Notes: a model not told the origin generated them from the letters alone. A stretch of DNA of 64,000 nucleotides from UBA1740 sp045539995 (GCA_045539995.1 JAZQGJ010000028.1:7748-71747); one strand, 5' to 3'. Positions 25,141-35,299 are shown, counted from the stretch's first letter. Translations and numbers: made by a program.

Positions 25141-26307
25141 ATGAATACAGAAAACCATATGCCCGAACGTATAGCGGTGTTAGGCTCTACAGGCTCTGTA
25201 GGCGTACAGTCGCTCGACGTTGCGAGAAGGCACAGAATAAATATAGATCTCTTGACTGCGAATAGAAGCGTCAAGCAGATAGAAGCGCAGGCAAGAGAAT
25301 TTTTGCCTAAAACGTGCGTTATGGCAGACGAAAGCGCCGCCAAGGATCTGAAAATCGCGCTCGCCGATACGCCTGTAAGGGTCCTTTCGGGAGAAGACGG
25401 AATATGCGAGGCGATATCGGCAAGCTCTGCCGAAGCAGTGGTGAATTCGATACTCGGAGAGGCTGGGCTTATGCCTACCCTTTCCGTCCTTGACGCAAAA
25501 AAACGCTTGGCGCTCTCAAATAAGGAGTCGCTTGTAATAGCGGGCGACATAGTGATGAAAAAAGCCGAGCAAACGGGAGCCGAAATAATCCCCGTGGACA
25601 GTGAGCACAGCGCCATTTTTCAGTCGCTTCGAGCGTCTTCCCACAACGAGATAAAGAAAATTATTCTCACGGCGTCTGGTGGGCCCTTCTTCGGTATGAC
25701 AGGGGAAGAATTGAAAAAAGTGACTCTTTCGGACACTCTCGCCCATCCCACCTGGAAAATGGGCGCGAAAATAACGGTAGATTCCGCGAGTCTGATGAAC
25801 AAGGGCTTCGAGGTCATAGAGGCGTGTCATCTTTTTGGCGTCAGCGCCGATCAGGTTGAGGTAACCGTGCACAGAGAGAGTATAATACATTCGGCAGTTG
25901 AATATATTGATAATGCGGTAATTGCGCAGATGGGAGTCCCCGATATGCGCCTTTGCGTACAGTACGCCTTGAGCTATCCCTGCAGAGTAGAGTCAAAGAC
26001 AGAAAGGCTTGACCTCTTTTCTCTTGGGTGTCTCACCTTTGCCCGTCCCGATATGAAGACCTTCCCGCTGCTTTCCCTCGCATATGAGGCGATAAATGAC
26101 GGCGGCGCTATGCCCGCAGTTCTGAACGCGGCGAATGAAATAGCCGTAGCAGCCTTTTTAAACGGGAAAATCAGCTTCTGCGAGATTTTTGACCTTGTGG
26201 GCGAGACCTATGAACAAATGTCGTATGCGAAAGCCTACGCTTCGCTTTCCGAAATAAAGACGTCTGACAGAGAAGCGCGAAGAATAGCCGAAAAAAAGAT
26301 AAAATAA
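25141..26307 (+). CDS. dxr: 1-deoxy-D-xylulose 5-phosphate reductoisomerase
   Basis: A 388-residue NADPH enzyme that converts DXP to MEP in isoprenoid synthesis. ERIAVLGSTGSVGVQSLDVA (about residues 8-27) is the nucleotide site, and VDSEHSAIFQ (about residue 148) and ASLMNKGFEVIEA bind metal and substrate. The ATG at 25141 follows AGGAGG. The 106-base gap after cdsA contains a short imperfect inverted repeat (GGCTGTC/GACAGCC). The gene supplies the pathway to which ispG also belongs. Confidence 0.96.
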   Translation: MNTENHMPERIAVLGSTGSVGVQSLDVARRHRINIDLLTANRSVKQIEAQAREFLPKTCVMADESAAKDLKIALADTPVRVLSGEDGICEAISASSAEAVVNSILGEAGLMPTLSVLDAKKRLALSNKESLVIAGDIVMKKAEQTGAEIIPVDSEHSAIFQSLRASSHNEIKKIILTASGGPFFGMTGEELKKVTLSDTLAHPTWKMGAKITVDSASLMNKGFEVIEACHLFGVSADQVEVTVHRESIIHSAVEYIDNAVIAQMGVPDMRLCVQYALSYPCRVESKTERLDLFSLGCLTFARPDMKTFPLLSLAYEAINDGGAMPAVLNAANEIAVAAFLNGKISFCEIFDLVGETYEQMSYAKAYASLSEIKTSDREARRIAEKKIK

Positions 26308-26320
26308 AACGGAGAAAACA

Positions 26321-27367
26321 ATGAAAGCACTCTATATTTTGCTTGCGCTTTTAGTATTCGGATTTTTGATTTTCATACATGAATTCGGACATTATATTAT
26401 GGCGAGAATATTCCGCGTTAAAATCAAGGAATTTTCTATAGGTATGGGCCCGAAGCTGATTACCTACACGTCGAAAAAGACCGAGATAAAATATTCACTC
26501 GGTATGTTCCCGATAGGCGGATACGTAAGCATGGCGGGAGAGGACGAGGACTCTGACGACGAGAACGCCCTGTTCAGAAAGCCTGCTTGGCAGAGGCTTA
26601 TTATCACCGTTGCGGGTGCTGCTATGAATATAATTCTGGGTGTTCTTATAATGTTTATCCTTATAGGCGCAACCCCCGAAGCTATGTATAGCACGGAGGT
26701 AGACAGCATCATTTCGCGCGAAGAGGTGCCGAGAGAAAACAGCAGTGAGGACTCGGGACTTCGCGCAGGCGATAGAATTGTCGCCCTAAACGGAAAGAAA
26801 GTACGCATTTTAAGTGAGCTTGACTATGAAATTATGAGACAGGGAATCGAGACTGTCGAGCTTACGGTTTTACGTCAGGGCGAAAAAATCAATTTGTATG
26901 CCGATTTTCCCGTCTACGTAGAAAGAAATCAGTATCTGGGCGCACGGGATTTTTATACAACGCCTGAAAAGACGACACTCGGCAACGTGATAAAGCACGG
27001 CTTTTTCCGTTCAGTGCTTACAGTACGCACAGTATGGGAATCTATTTATGATTTGATAACGGGAAGATTCGGTATTGACGCAGTGTCAGGGCCTGTAGGA
27101 GTTACCTCGCAGGTCAGTCAGGCAGCAAGCGGCGGCTTTGCCAACCTCGTTTATATAGCTATCGTTATAAGTATAAACTTGGGAGTGGTCAATCTCTTTC
27201 CCTTTCCCGCGCTCGACGGCGGAAGAACTATATTTATACTTTTTGAAATGGTGACGGGCAGACCTGTGCCGATAAAATATGAGGGAATGATACACTTTGT
27301 GGGAATAGTCATTCTTATGGCATTTATGCTGTTTATTACTGTTAAGGATATATTATCTTTGGTATAA
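26321..27367 (+). CDS. rseP: Site-2 membrane metalloprotease RseP/RasP
   Basis: A 348-residue intramembrane zinc protease. HEFGH is at residues 20-24, a PDZ domain lies at about 120-200, and the second ligand block NLFPFPALDGGR lies at about 288-299. Family members cut anti-sigma factors and signal-peptide remnants within the membrane. It sits 13 bases after dxr. Confidence 0.96.
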   Translation: MKALYILLALLVFGFLIFIHEFGHYIMARIFRVKIKEFSIGMGPKLITYTSKKTEIKYSLGMFPIGGYVSMAGEDEDSDDENALFRKPAWQRLIITVAGAAMNIILGVLIMFILIGATPEAMYSTEVDSIISREEVPRENSSEDSGLRAGDRIVALNGKKVRILSELDYEIMRQGIETVELTVLRQGEKINLYADFPVYVERNQYLGARDFYTTPEKTTLGNVIKHGFFRSVLTVRTVWESIYDLITGRFGIDAVSGPVGVTSQVSQAASGGFANLVYIAIVISINLGVVNLFPFPALDGGRTIFILFEMVTGRPVPIKYEGMIHFVGIVILMAFMLFITVKDILSLV

Positions 27368-27376
27368 GAGGAAAAA

Positions 27377-28453
27377 ATGGATTACGGTACGATAAGAAAA
27401 AAGACGAAACAAATAAAAGCCGGAAGCCTTTTGATTGGCGGAGGCGCGCCCGTCAGCGTGCAGTCTATGACAAACACCGATACGCACGACGCGGACGCGA
27501 GCTATCTGCAGGCAAAGGCGCTTTCAGACGCAGGATGCGATATACTGCGCTTAGCGGTGCCCGATACGGAGGCTTCAAAAATCTTTTATGAATTGAAAAA
27601 TCGGGGAATTACTATCCCTTTAGTCGCCGACATTCATTTTGACTACAGAATCGCCCTCGAATGTGTTGCGGCAGGGGCAGACAAGATACGAATAAATCCG
27701 GGAAATATAGGAGACCGTGAGCGTGTTCGCGCGGTAGTAAACGCCTGTAAGAGCGCTTGCGTGCCTATCCGTATAGGAGTAAACAGTGGCTCTCTCGAGA
27801 AGGAAATTCTTAGAAGACACGGCAGTCCTACGCCTGAGGCGTTAGCCGAAAGCGCCCTCTATCACGCATCACTTCTCAACGAATTTGATTTCGACGATAT
27901 ATGTATATCCGTAAAGGCGTCAAACGTCAGGAATATGCTTGAAGCAAATAAAATACTCAGCGAAAAAACCGACTATCCGCTTCATCTTGGAGTTACCGAG
28001 GCGGGCGGTATTCATTCGGGTACTGTAAAAAGCGCGCTTGGAATAGGCGCTCTGCTCGCGCAGGGAATAGGCGACACCATTCGCGTTTCCCTCACAGCAG
28101 ATCCCTTGTGCGAAATAAAGGCGGGAAAAGAAATTCTCTCAGCTCTCGATATGCTTGAAGATAAGGAAATAGACATAGTTTCCTGCCCCACCTGTGGAAG
28201 AACCAAGATAGACCTGATACCTCTGCTTTCGGAATTTGAGCGCGCGCTTGACGCAGAAAACCTACGCAAAAAGCCGATAAAGGTCGCGTTTATGGGCTGC
28301 GTGGTAAACGGCCCTGGAGAAGCGAGAGAGGCCGACGTTGGAATAGCGGGCGGTGTCGGAGAGGCCGTGCTGTTTAAAAAAGGCGAAATTGTCGGCAAAA
28401 TCAGCGATGATAAAATAATAGAAGCTTTAATAGAAGAAATAAAAAGGATGTAA
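27377..28453 (+). CDS. ispG: HMB-PP synthase (flavodoxin-type IspG)
   Basis: A 358-residue 4Fe-4S enzyme of the MEP pathway. Conserved Cys are seen in SCPTCGRTKIDL (about residues 272-283) and GCVVNGPGEAREAD (about residues 310-323). The N-terminal TIM barrel contains VSVQSMTNTDTHD. It lies nine bases after rseP and four before polC. The Fe-S cluster is probably supplied by the SufBC pair in this genome. Confidence 0.96.
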   Translation: MDYGTIRKKTKQIKAGSLLIGGGAPVSVQSMTNTDTHDADASYLQAKALSDAGCDILRLAVPDTEASKIFYELKNRGITIPLVADIHFDYRIALECVAAGADKIRINPGNIGDRERVRAVVNACKSACVPIRIGVNSGSLEKEILRRHGSPTPEALAESALYHASLLNEFDFDDICISVKASNVRNMLEANKILSEKTDYPLHLGVTEAGGIHSGTVKSALGIGALLAQGIGDTIRVSLTADPLCEIKAGKEILSALDMLEDKEIDIVSCPTCGRTKIDLIPLLSEFERALDAENLRKKPIKVAFMGCVVNGPGEAREADVGIAGGVGEAVLFKKGEIVGKISDDKIIEALIEEIKRM

Positions 28454-28457
28454 CGGA

Positions 28458-31400
28458 ATGCCCGAAAAAAGTAAAAAATTTTTTGATATATTTAAAAAAT
28501 ACAGTCCGACAGAGGACAAGCGAGAGCTTCTTGAAAAGGCGGAAAACGTTCGTATAAGAATACAGAAGGAGCCTTACAGAGTAGAGCTTGACGTGGATTT
28601 TGAAGAGCATCAGAGTCAGGCGTTGCTTTATGAAATAGAGGACGAGCTTCGCGTCTTTTACGACGCTCAGTCGTTCAGGATATTTCCGCATTATCCCGAA
28701 AGCGAGTTTTCACTTCGCTGTATGAGTGAAATCTTCGACGAGGCGGCAAGAGTCGGCGCTATAACGAAGGGCTTTTTCGATGAAGCCGAGATTTTTGATA
28801 AGGGCGATATTTTAGAAATTCAAGTACCTTTTTTAGAGGGGGGCTTAGAGCTCATCGCCTCATCCTCGACGTCTGAAATAATTTCGAGAATAATAAGCTA
28901 CAGATATTCTGTAAACAAAAGTATACATATAACTCAAAGCCCCGACGCATATATTAAAAACGAGGAGAGAAGAAAAAGAATAGAAGAAGCGGCAGAAAGC
29001 ATAACGAGAGAAGCTATCTTCAGGGCAAGAGAAGCTCAACAGAGCCAAAACCAGACCGTGTCAGATAACAGAGTGCATAAGGCGTCGCTTTGCGAAAGCG
29101 AGACGGCGGGAGAGCAGCTTTCGGAAAAGCTTTATAAAATGGGCACAAGTATATACTCTCTCGAGGAATCCGAGCTTGTTATGGGCGACGATCTGGGGAT
29201 TAAAAACCCCGTTCTTATAGGAAATATAAGAGAGGAAACGAGCAGAGCCGTATTTTTCGGAGATATCTTTGAAAATACGAAAAAGGACAATTTCAAGGGA
29301 GACAGAACGACGGTAACAGTGGGAGTCTCTGACGGAAGCTCGTCCATATATTTAAAAAAATCCTTCAACGTCGGTGAGGACAAGGCTATGTCCTCGTTAA
29401 AGACAGGAAAAAGCATAGCCGTTATAGGAAAAATTTACAGAGATAAGTTCGACGGAGAGCTTGTCTGCTTGCCGCGCTGTATTTATACGGCAAAGAAAAG
29501 GCTACGTACAGACAAGGCAGAGAAGAAGCGCGTTGAGCTTCATTTACACACGAATATGTCCACGATGGACGCCATTATCCGTCCCGACGAGCTTGTAAGC
29601 ACGGCTAAGAGATGGGGACACACCTCTATTGCGGTAACGGATCACGGAACGGTTCAGGCTTTCCCCGAAATACTTAAGGTAGCGCGTAAGGAATACCCCG
29701 AGCTCAAGATATTATACGGAGTAGAGGCCTATTACGTCGACGATACCGCGAGAGCCTTTTACGGCAGTAAAATTCCCTCGTTTGACGATGAAATGGTAGT
29801 TTTCGATATAGAAACGACAGGTCTTTCTACAGTAAACTGCAAAATTACCGAGATAGGCGCGGTAAAAATAAAAAACGGCGAGGTGTTAGACACCTTCAAC
29901 ACCTTTGTAAACCCTGAGGTGCCCATTCCCAAGCAGATAAGCGAGCTGACTCACATTACCGACGAAATGGTGTCCGACGCGCCCAAGATAAAAGAAGCGT
30001 TGACTGCCTTTTATTCCTTTGTCGGCGACAGAATGCTCATAGCGCACAACGCTAATTTTGATACGGGCTTCATACGCGTATTTTCAGAGCAGTGCGGTCT
30101 TAAGTTTGAGAATTCATATCTCGATACTCTCTCTCTTTCAAGATACCTTAATACCTCACTAAAGAAGCATACTCTCGACAGTATAGCCGAGCATTACGGC
30201 TTGGGTAATTTCAATCACCACAGAGCCTGCGACGACGCTGCTATGCTTGCGTCAGTGTTTTCGGTTATGCTGCGTCAGCTTAAAGAGGAGGGAATTGACG
30301 GCTTTGAGCAGATGATGGCGGTTATGAGCGAGAAGTCGGACCCGCTTTCTCTGCGTCCTCATCATCTCATAATTTTCGCTCAGAATAAGGTAGGTCTTAA
30401 AAATCTTTACCGTCTGGTCTCGGAAAGCTATCTTACGTACTATAAGCGCAGACCGAGAATGCCGAAGAGCCTGATAGAGCGTCACAGAGAGGGCTTGATA
30501 ATCGGATCAGCCTGCGAGCAGGGAGAGCTTTATCAGGCATTGCTTGACGGACGCTCGGAGAGCGACATAGACGAGATGATATCCTTTTATGACTACTTGG
30601 AGATACAGCCTCTCTGTAATAACAGATTTCTTATATCGGAGGGAAAGGTGCCCGACGAGGAGTCTCTTAAGAATATCAACCGACGCATTATAGCGCTCGG
30701 CAATAAGCACGGAAAGCCTACCGTCGCCACCTGCGACGCTCACTTTATAAATAAAGAGGACGAGATATACCGTAAAATACTGCTTGCGGGAATGAAATTC
30801 GCCGACGCAGACAAGGATACGGGAATATATCTCAGAACGACTGAGGAAATGTTAGATGAATTTTCCTATCTGGGAGAAGAGCTTGCATATGAGGTCGTTG
30901 TCGAAAACACAAATAAAATAGCTGATAGAATAGAGCCTATTCTTCCCGTGCCCGACGGACAGTATACGCCTAAAATGGATGGCGCAGAGGAGGACCTACA
31001 GAGAATGTGCTGGGACAGAGCGCACGACTGGTATGGCGAGAAGCTTCCCCCTCAGGTTGAGCAGAGACTTGACAGAGAGCTTACCGCTATTATCAAGCAC
31101 GGCTTTGCGGTGCTTTATATGATAGCTCAGAAGCTGGTAGCCTATAGCGAGAGCGAGGGCTATCTCGTAGGCTCAAGAGGCTCTGTCGGCTCGTCGTTTG
31201 TCGCTACGATGGCGGGAATTTCCGAGGTAAATCCTTTGCCCCCGCATTACCGTTGCCCTCAGTGTAAGCATTCGGATTTCGATATTCCTTCAGAATACGG
31301 CTCGGGCTTCGATCTGCCCGACAAATACTGCCCCGTATGTAATACTCTTATGTATGCCGACGGACACGATATTCCCTTTGAGACGTTCTTGGGCTTCTAC

Positions 31401-32846
31401 GGAGACAAGTCCCCCGATATAGACCTTAACTTCTCGGGAGACGTACAGGGAAAGGTCCATAAATACACAGAAGAGCTTTTCGGAGAGAAGCACGTTTTCA
31501 GAGCGGGTACTATAGGAACTCTTGCCGATAAGACTGCTTACGGCTACGTAGTAAAATATCTCGAAGAGAGAAACGTTTCTCTGCCTAAAGCCGAAATATC
31601 CAACATAATCACTCATTGCGCGGGCGTAAAGAAAACGACGGGACAGCACCCTGGCGGTGTTATAGTTGTGCCGAAGGAATACGAAATTTACGATTTTACA
31701 CCCGTTCAGCACCCTGCGGACGATCCTACGTCGGATATAGTAACCACTCACTTCCAGTTTTCATATCTTCACGATACGATACTTAAGCTTGATGAGCTTG
31801 GGCACGATATTCCGACAAAATATAAGATGCTTGAGAGATATACCGACACGTCGGTTTTGGACGTAAAAATGAACGACCCCGCAGTGTACAGGCTCTTTCT
31901 TTCCTGCGATCCGCTTGGAGTTACTGAGGAGGATATAGGATCTACTCTCGGAACCTACGGTCTGCCTGAATTCGGCACGCGCTTCGCTATAAGGATGCTT
32001 GAGGAGGCGAAGCCGAAATCCTTTGCCGACCTCTTGCAAATATCAGGTCTCTCTCACGGCACAGACGTCTGGACGGGCAACGCGCAGGACTTAATAAGAG
32101 AGGGAATATGTAATATTTCTCAGGTTATAGGATGCCGTGACAACATAATGAACGACCTGATAAGATACGGACTTGACAATTCACTATCCTTCAATATTAT
32201 GGAATCCGTCCGCAAAGGAAAAGGGCTGAAACCCGAATGGGTAGATGAAATGAAAGCGCACGACGTGCCACAGTGGTATATAGACTCCTGTAAGAAGATA
32301 AAGTATATGTTCCCGAAGGCTCACGCTGCGGCTTACGTTATGTCGGCCATCCGTCTCGGATGGTACAAGATTTATTACCCTATGCAATTCTATGCGGCAT
32401 TCCTTTCGGCAGCGCCCGGAGGCTTTGATGCCGAAATCGTGTTAAAGGGTAAGAATTACATAACGTCGGTTTTAGACGATATAGACCGACGCAAAAAGGA
32501 CAAAAACGAAACTGTAACGCAGAAGGAGGAAGAGCTTTATTCCACTATGCTGCTCGTACGCGAAAGCCTTGCAAGAGGAGTGCAGTATCTTCCCGTTGAC
32601 CTTTATAAGTCTGACGCGAAGAAATATCTTCCCGAAAACGGAAAAATACGCGTACCCTTTTCCTCGCTTCCGGGACTCGGCGAGGCAGCGGCGCAGAAGA
32701 TAGTAGAGGCGAGAGCCGACGGAGAAATCTTCTCGGTTGACGAGCTGCGTACGCGCGCAGGACTGTCGAAGTCGGTAATTGAGCTCTTGCGCTCAAACGG
32801 GGCGCTCGACGGACTATCCGAGACAAATCAGTTTACTTTTTTCTGA
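28458..32846 (+). CDS. polC: DNA polymerase III alpha subunit, PolC type
   Basis: A 1462-residue replicative polymerase of Gram-positive bacteria. In order it has an N-terminal region, an OB fold (about 235-345), a PHP start (VELHLHTNMSTMDA near 357) and an inserted 3'-5' exonuclease with FDIETTGL (about 447) and AHNANFDTGF. A zinc module with two CPxC pairs lies near 933-960, the palm DIDLNFSG near 987, and a C-terminal helix-hairpin-helix near 1410. The start follows ispG by four bases with only a weak site, which suggests translational coupling. Confidence 0.97.
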   Translation: MPEKSKKFFDIFKKYSPTEDKRELLEKAENVRIRIQKEPYRVELDVDFEEHQSQALLYEIEDELRVFYDAQSFRIFPHYPESEFSLRCMSEIFDEAARVGAITKGFFDEAEIFDKGDILEIQVPFLEGGLELIASSSTSEIISRIISYRYSVNKSIHITQSPDAYIKNEERRKRIEEAAESITREAIFRAREAQQSQNQTVSDNRVHKASLCESETAGEQLSEKLYKMGTSIYSLEESELVMGDDLGIKNPVLIGNIREETSRAVFFGDIFENTKKDNFKGDRTTVTVGVSDGSSSIYLKKSFNVGEDKAMSSLKTGKSIAVIGKIYRDKFDGELVCLPRCIYTAKKRLRTDKAEKKRVELHLHTNMSTMDAIIRPDELVSTAKRWGHTSIAVTDHGTVQAFPEILKVARKEYPELKILYGVEAYYVDDTARAFYGSKIPSFDDEMVVFDIETTGLSTVNCKITEIGAVKIKNGEVLDTFNTFVNPEVPIPKQISELTHITDEMVSDAPKIKEALTAFYSFVGDRMLIAHNANFDTGFIRVFSEQCGLKFENSYLDTLSLSRYLNTSLKKHTLDSIAEHYGLGNFNHHRACDDAAMLASVFSVMLRQLKEEGIDGFEQMMAVMSEKSDPLSLRPHHLIIFAQNKVGLKNLYRLVSESYLTYYKRRPRMPKSLIERHREGLIIGSACEQGELYQALLDGRSESDIDEMISFYDYLEIQPLCNNRFLISEGKVPDEESLKNINRRIIALGNKHGKPTVATCDAHFINKEDEIYRKILLAGMKFADADKDTGIYLRTTEEMLDEFSYLGEELAYEVVVENTNKIADRIEPILPVPDGQYTPKMDGAEEDLQRMCWDRAHDWYGEKLPPQVEQRLDRELTAIIKHGFAVLYMIAQKLVAYSESEGYLVGSRGSVGSSFVATMAGISEVNPLPPHYRCPQCKHSDFDIPSEYGSGFDLPDKYCPVCNTLMYADGHDIPFETFLGFYGDKSPDIDLNFSGDVQGKVHKYTEELFGEKHVFRAGTIGTLADKTAYGYVVKYLEERNVSLPKAEISNIITHCAGVKKTTGQHPGGVIVVPKEYEIYDFTPVQHPADDPTSDIVTTHFQFSYLHDTILKLDELGHDIPTKYKMLERYTDTSVLDVKMNDPAVYRLFLSCDPLGVTEEDIGSTLGTYGLPEFGTRFAIRMLEEAKPKSFADLLQISGLSHGTDVWTGNAQDLIREGICNISQVIGCRDNIMNDLIRYGLDNSLSFNIMESVRKGKGLKPEWVDEMKAHDVPQWYIDSCKKIKYMFPKAHAAAYVMSAIRLGWYKIYYPMQFYAAFLSAAPGGFDAEIVLKGKNYITSVLDDIDRRKKDKNETVTQKEEELYSTMLLVRESLARGVQYLPVDLYKSDAKKYLPENGKIRVPFSSLPGLGEAAAQKIVEARADGEIFSVDELRTRAGLSKSVIELLRSNGALDGLSETNQFTFF

Positions 32847-32848
32847 TT

Positions 32849-33229
32849 TTAGTTCATTATCAATAAAAGGAGCAGTAAAATCCATATGTAATCATCATTT
32901 TCGCCGTTCAACAGTAAAAGAGCTATTATAAGAACGGTGATATCAGAGCTTTCTGCCCCTTTTATTCCCAATTTTTCAAAAATCCCCGAAAGCAATCGGT
33001 TTTCCTTGTGAGAGGCGTATTCGCATTCTTTTTCGCGATTCATTGAAAAAGCCGTCTCTTCTTTAGGTAAAGAGCTTTCATATTCATTGGCTTGACCTTT
33101 CGGTATCTCTTCTGCTTTTTGCGAGCCTTCGCTTTGATTTCTCGTTGACATAGCATAGCCCGAATAATTTTCGGGGATGCTGTTGTCCTTTTGGTCGCCG
33201 TTTGGAAAGCTTGTATTTCTGACGTACAT
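32849..33229 (-). CDS. Small protein of unknown function with C-terminal hydrophobic hairpin
   Basis: A 126-residue protein, third gene of a minus-strand trio. Residues 1-85 are polar and look disordered. Residues 94-126 form two short, leucine-rich stretches split by an acidic turn: VLIIALLLLNGENDDYIW, then ILLLLLLI. This looks like a membrane hairpin. The start overlaps nothing and lies one base after the middle gene. No family is recognised. It converges with polC with a two-base gap and no visible terminator. Confidence 0.7.
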   Translation of the reverse strand: MYVRNTSFPNGDQKDNSIPENYSGYAMSTRNQSEGSQKAEEIPKGQANEYESSLPKEETAFSMNREKECEYASHKENRLLSGIFEKLGIKGAESSDITVLIIALLLLNGENDDYIWILLLLLLIMN

Positions 33230-33230
33230 A

Positions 33231-33620
33231 TCATCTTATCCTTCCGACAAGTGAGATTATATCAAGCAGCTTTATAAAGAGGTCTAAAGTATCGCATTTG
33301 TTTTTACTCAAAAACGGCTTGATAGCGAGTAAAAGTGTTTTTTCCTTGCTCTCTTGCGCGAATATGGGGGCATTATGAGGCGAAAAAGGCGGAAAAGCGT
33401 TATCCGCTTGAAAATGCGGCGGCGGTATACTGTGGACAGGGGCAGAGCCGTCGTTATGAGAAAACGCGGGAGTGTCCTCTGCTTGCGTGGTAGGCTGCTT
33501 TTGCTGACCGTTCATTACGCCGCCCAAAACCGACATCAAGGAGGAAAGCGCCGACGGATTTGACAGAAGCGTGTTCAAAATCGAGCTTAAGTCAGGTGTG
33601 TTCTGAAAATTTGCTTCCAT
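33231..33620 (-). CDS. Small protein of unknown function, proline-rich middle
   Basis: A 129-residue protein, middle gene of the trio. The N-terminus DLSSILNTLLSNPSALSSLM is helical, the centre (about 45-90) is rich in Pro, Gln and His, and the C-terminal LLLAIKPFLSKNKCDTLDLF looks like a short amphipathic helical domain. It lies one base from each neighbour. I recall similar small helical proteins in Clostridia but no described function. Confidence 0.7.
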   Translation of the reverse strand: MEANFQNTPDLSSILNTLLSNPSALSSLMSVLGGVMNGQQKQPTTQAEDTPAFSHNDGSAPVHSIPPPHFQADNAFPPFSPHNAPIFAQESKEKTLLLAIKPFLSKNKCDTLDLFIKLLDIISLVGRIR

Positions 33621-33621
33621 A

Positions 33622-33849
33622 TCACATACCGTTTCGCTTTTTATATTCGTTTACTATGTTCATCGCCTCGTGCAGATTTGGATTCTGCGTGCTTCCGAGC
33701 GCATTTCTGAGTCGCGCAAGCTCGGCGGCGGGAGGAGTACCCTTCGGGAGATTAACGCCGTTTTGATTAGCTATCGAATTGATGGTCTGCCATAATTGTT
33801 CATCGGGCAGAGATAGCAGGGAACGAAGCATATTGTAGTCGAATTGCAT
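33622..33849 (-). CDS. Small helical protein of unknown function
   Basis: A 75-residue protein, first gene of the trio. The ATG at 33849 follows AGGAG; a longer frame to 33909 would overlap the promoter region and is not favoured. The sequence is helical, with LPDEQLWQTINSIANQNGVN in the first half and AMNIVNEYKK near the end. It has no signal peptide, no membrane segment and no Cys. It is divergent from the phosphodiesterase gene. Confidence 0.7.
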   Translation of the reverse strand: MQFDYNMLRSLLSLPDEQLWQTINSIANQNGVNLPKGTPPAAELARLRNALGSTQNPNLHEAMNIVNEYKKRNGM

Positions 33850-33925
33850 ATATTTTCTCCTTTTTGTGTTATCAATGGCAGTATATGCAAGAGAAATAAA
33901 AGTTGACAAATGAAGGAGAAGCTAT

Positions 33926-34429
33926 ATGAAAGCCTTGATTTTTTCTGACTCGCACGGAAACATATCGGTAATGAAAAAGGTCATTGCCTCGTCTCCCGAC
34001 GCAGACTGCGTTATTTTTGCGGGAGACGGTGTATCCGACGCAGAAGGGCTGCAAAACGAGTTTCCCGAAAAAATGTTTTTTTCAGTCAGGGGCAATAACG
34101 ATTACCGACTTTCGCCCTATGGGTATGAGCGAGAGGGCGAGCTTCTGTTCGTTTTGGAGGGGAAGAAAATTTTTCTTACCCATGGGCACAGCTTCGGTGT
34201 CAAAAGCTCTTTAAATTCTCTTTTTTTAAAGGCGCAGAGAGACGAAATAGATTTAGTAATATTCGGGCATACGCATATACCCTATGAGGAATATAACAAG
34301 GAAAAGAGCCCCTTTTATTTCTTCAATCCGGGAAGCATCGGCTGTTACAGCGAGAATGGATATTCCTTCGGCGTATTAAATATAAATAACGGAAATATAC
34401 TTCTTTCACACGGCATTTTTAAGGGGTGA
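33926..34429 (+). CDS. YfcE/MJ0936-type metallophosphodiesterase
   Basis: A 167-residue calcineurin-like phosphoesterase. Metal ligands are visible in FSDSHGN (about residues 8-14), FAGDG (about 31-35), RGNNDYR (about 55-61), THGHSFG (about 86-92) and FGHTH (about 111-115). The substrate of this family is mostly unknown; bis-pNPP activity is common in vitro. AAGGAGAAG precedes the ATG. It overlaps no neighbour and is followed six bases later by the epimerase-like gene. Confidence 0.88.
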   Translation: MKALIFSDSHGNISVMKKVIASSPDADCVIFAGDGVSDAEGLQNEFPEKMFFSVRGNNDYRLSPYGYEREGELLFVLEGKKIFLTHGHSFGVKSSLNSLFLKAQRDEIDLVIFGHTHIPYEEYNKEKSPFYFFNPGSIGCYSENGYSFGVLNINNGNILLSHGIFKG

Positions 34430-34435
34430 CAAAGA

Positions 34436-35299
34436 ATGAATTTGCAAATTTTAGCGTCCTCGGGCGCTTTTATCGGACGGTACAACGGACGCAATCATAA
34501 AATATTTCTTTCTGAGGCAGATAAAATAGCGTCAGACGGCTTTGAATTTATGATGTACGATTCGTACTACGGCAAAATAGAAGAAATAATATCAGATTTT
34601 CGCGAAAAGAGCCTCAACGTTCCTACCTTTCACGCAGATAAATTTATAGGACAAAAAATAGGCGTCGGAGGCGAGGAAAACAGGCGCGAGGCATTTTCAC
34701 TCTTTGACAAGAATTGCGAGGCAGCCCGTAAAGTCGGTGCCAAAAAGGTGATTTTACACCTTTGGAACGGACCTATCTCGGACGATAATATAGAAAACAA
34801 TCTTTGCGCGCTCGGCGAGCTTATGAAAATATCCGACTCATACGGCATGCTTCTCGCGACAGAAAACGTCGTTTGCCGTACGGGAAGCCCCATTGAGTAT
34901 ATAAGGCTTTTAGCGGACAGATACCCCGACTCACTTTTTACCTTTGATACAAAAATGGCGGCATTTCACGACGAGCTTGAAAGCTCTCTTTCGGGAGAGT
35001 ATCTTTCTCTGTGGCGTGAAAAAAGAATAGCGCATTTACATATAAACGATTATAACGGCTCGTACAAGGATTGGGACAATCTGAAAACAAGGCATATAGG
35101 CGAGGGGAAAATAGATTTTGATAAATTCTTTCAATTTCTTTCTTCGGTAGGCTACGAGGGAACGGCAACGCTTGAATGCAGCAGTATGGACGAGACGGGA
35201 AAAATATATCCCGAAAAAATGAGTGAAAGTATTATGAAAATAAGACGATTAAGTGAAAAATATAAGTACGGAGGAAAGAACGATGAGCCCTCGTTTTAA
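34436..35299 (+). CDS. Sugar phosphate isomerase/epimerase-like TIM-barrel protein
   Basis: A 287-residue AP-endonuclease-2-type TIM barrel. Likely metal or acid ligands appear as NVPTFHADKF (about residue 60), VILHLWNGP (about 103), LLATENVV (about 140), FTFDTKMAAFHD (about 164) and HLHINDY (about 201). Family members isomerise or epimerise sugars, but substrates differ widely. GGTGACAAAG lies before the ATG. Its end overlaps the ABC exporter start by 17 bases. Confidence 0.8.
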   Translation: MNLQILASSGAFIGRYNGRNHKIFLSEADKIASDGFEFMMYDSYYGKIEEIISDFREKSLNVPTFHADKFIGQKIGVGGEENRREAFSLFDKNCEAARKVGAKKVILHLWNGPISDDNIENNLCALGELMKISDSYGMLLATENVVCRTGSPIEYIRLLADRYPDSLFTFDTKMAAFHDELESSLSGEYLSLWREKRIAHLHINDYNGSYKDWDNLKTRHIGEGKIDFDKFFQFLSSVGYEGTATLECSSMDETGKIYPEKMSESIMKIRRLSEKYKYGGKNDEPSF

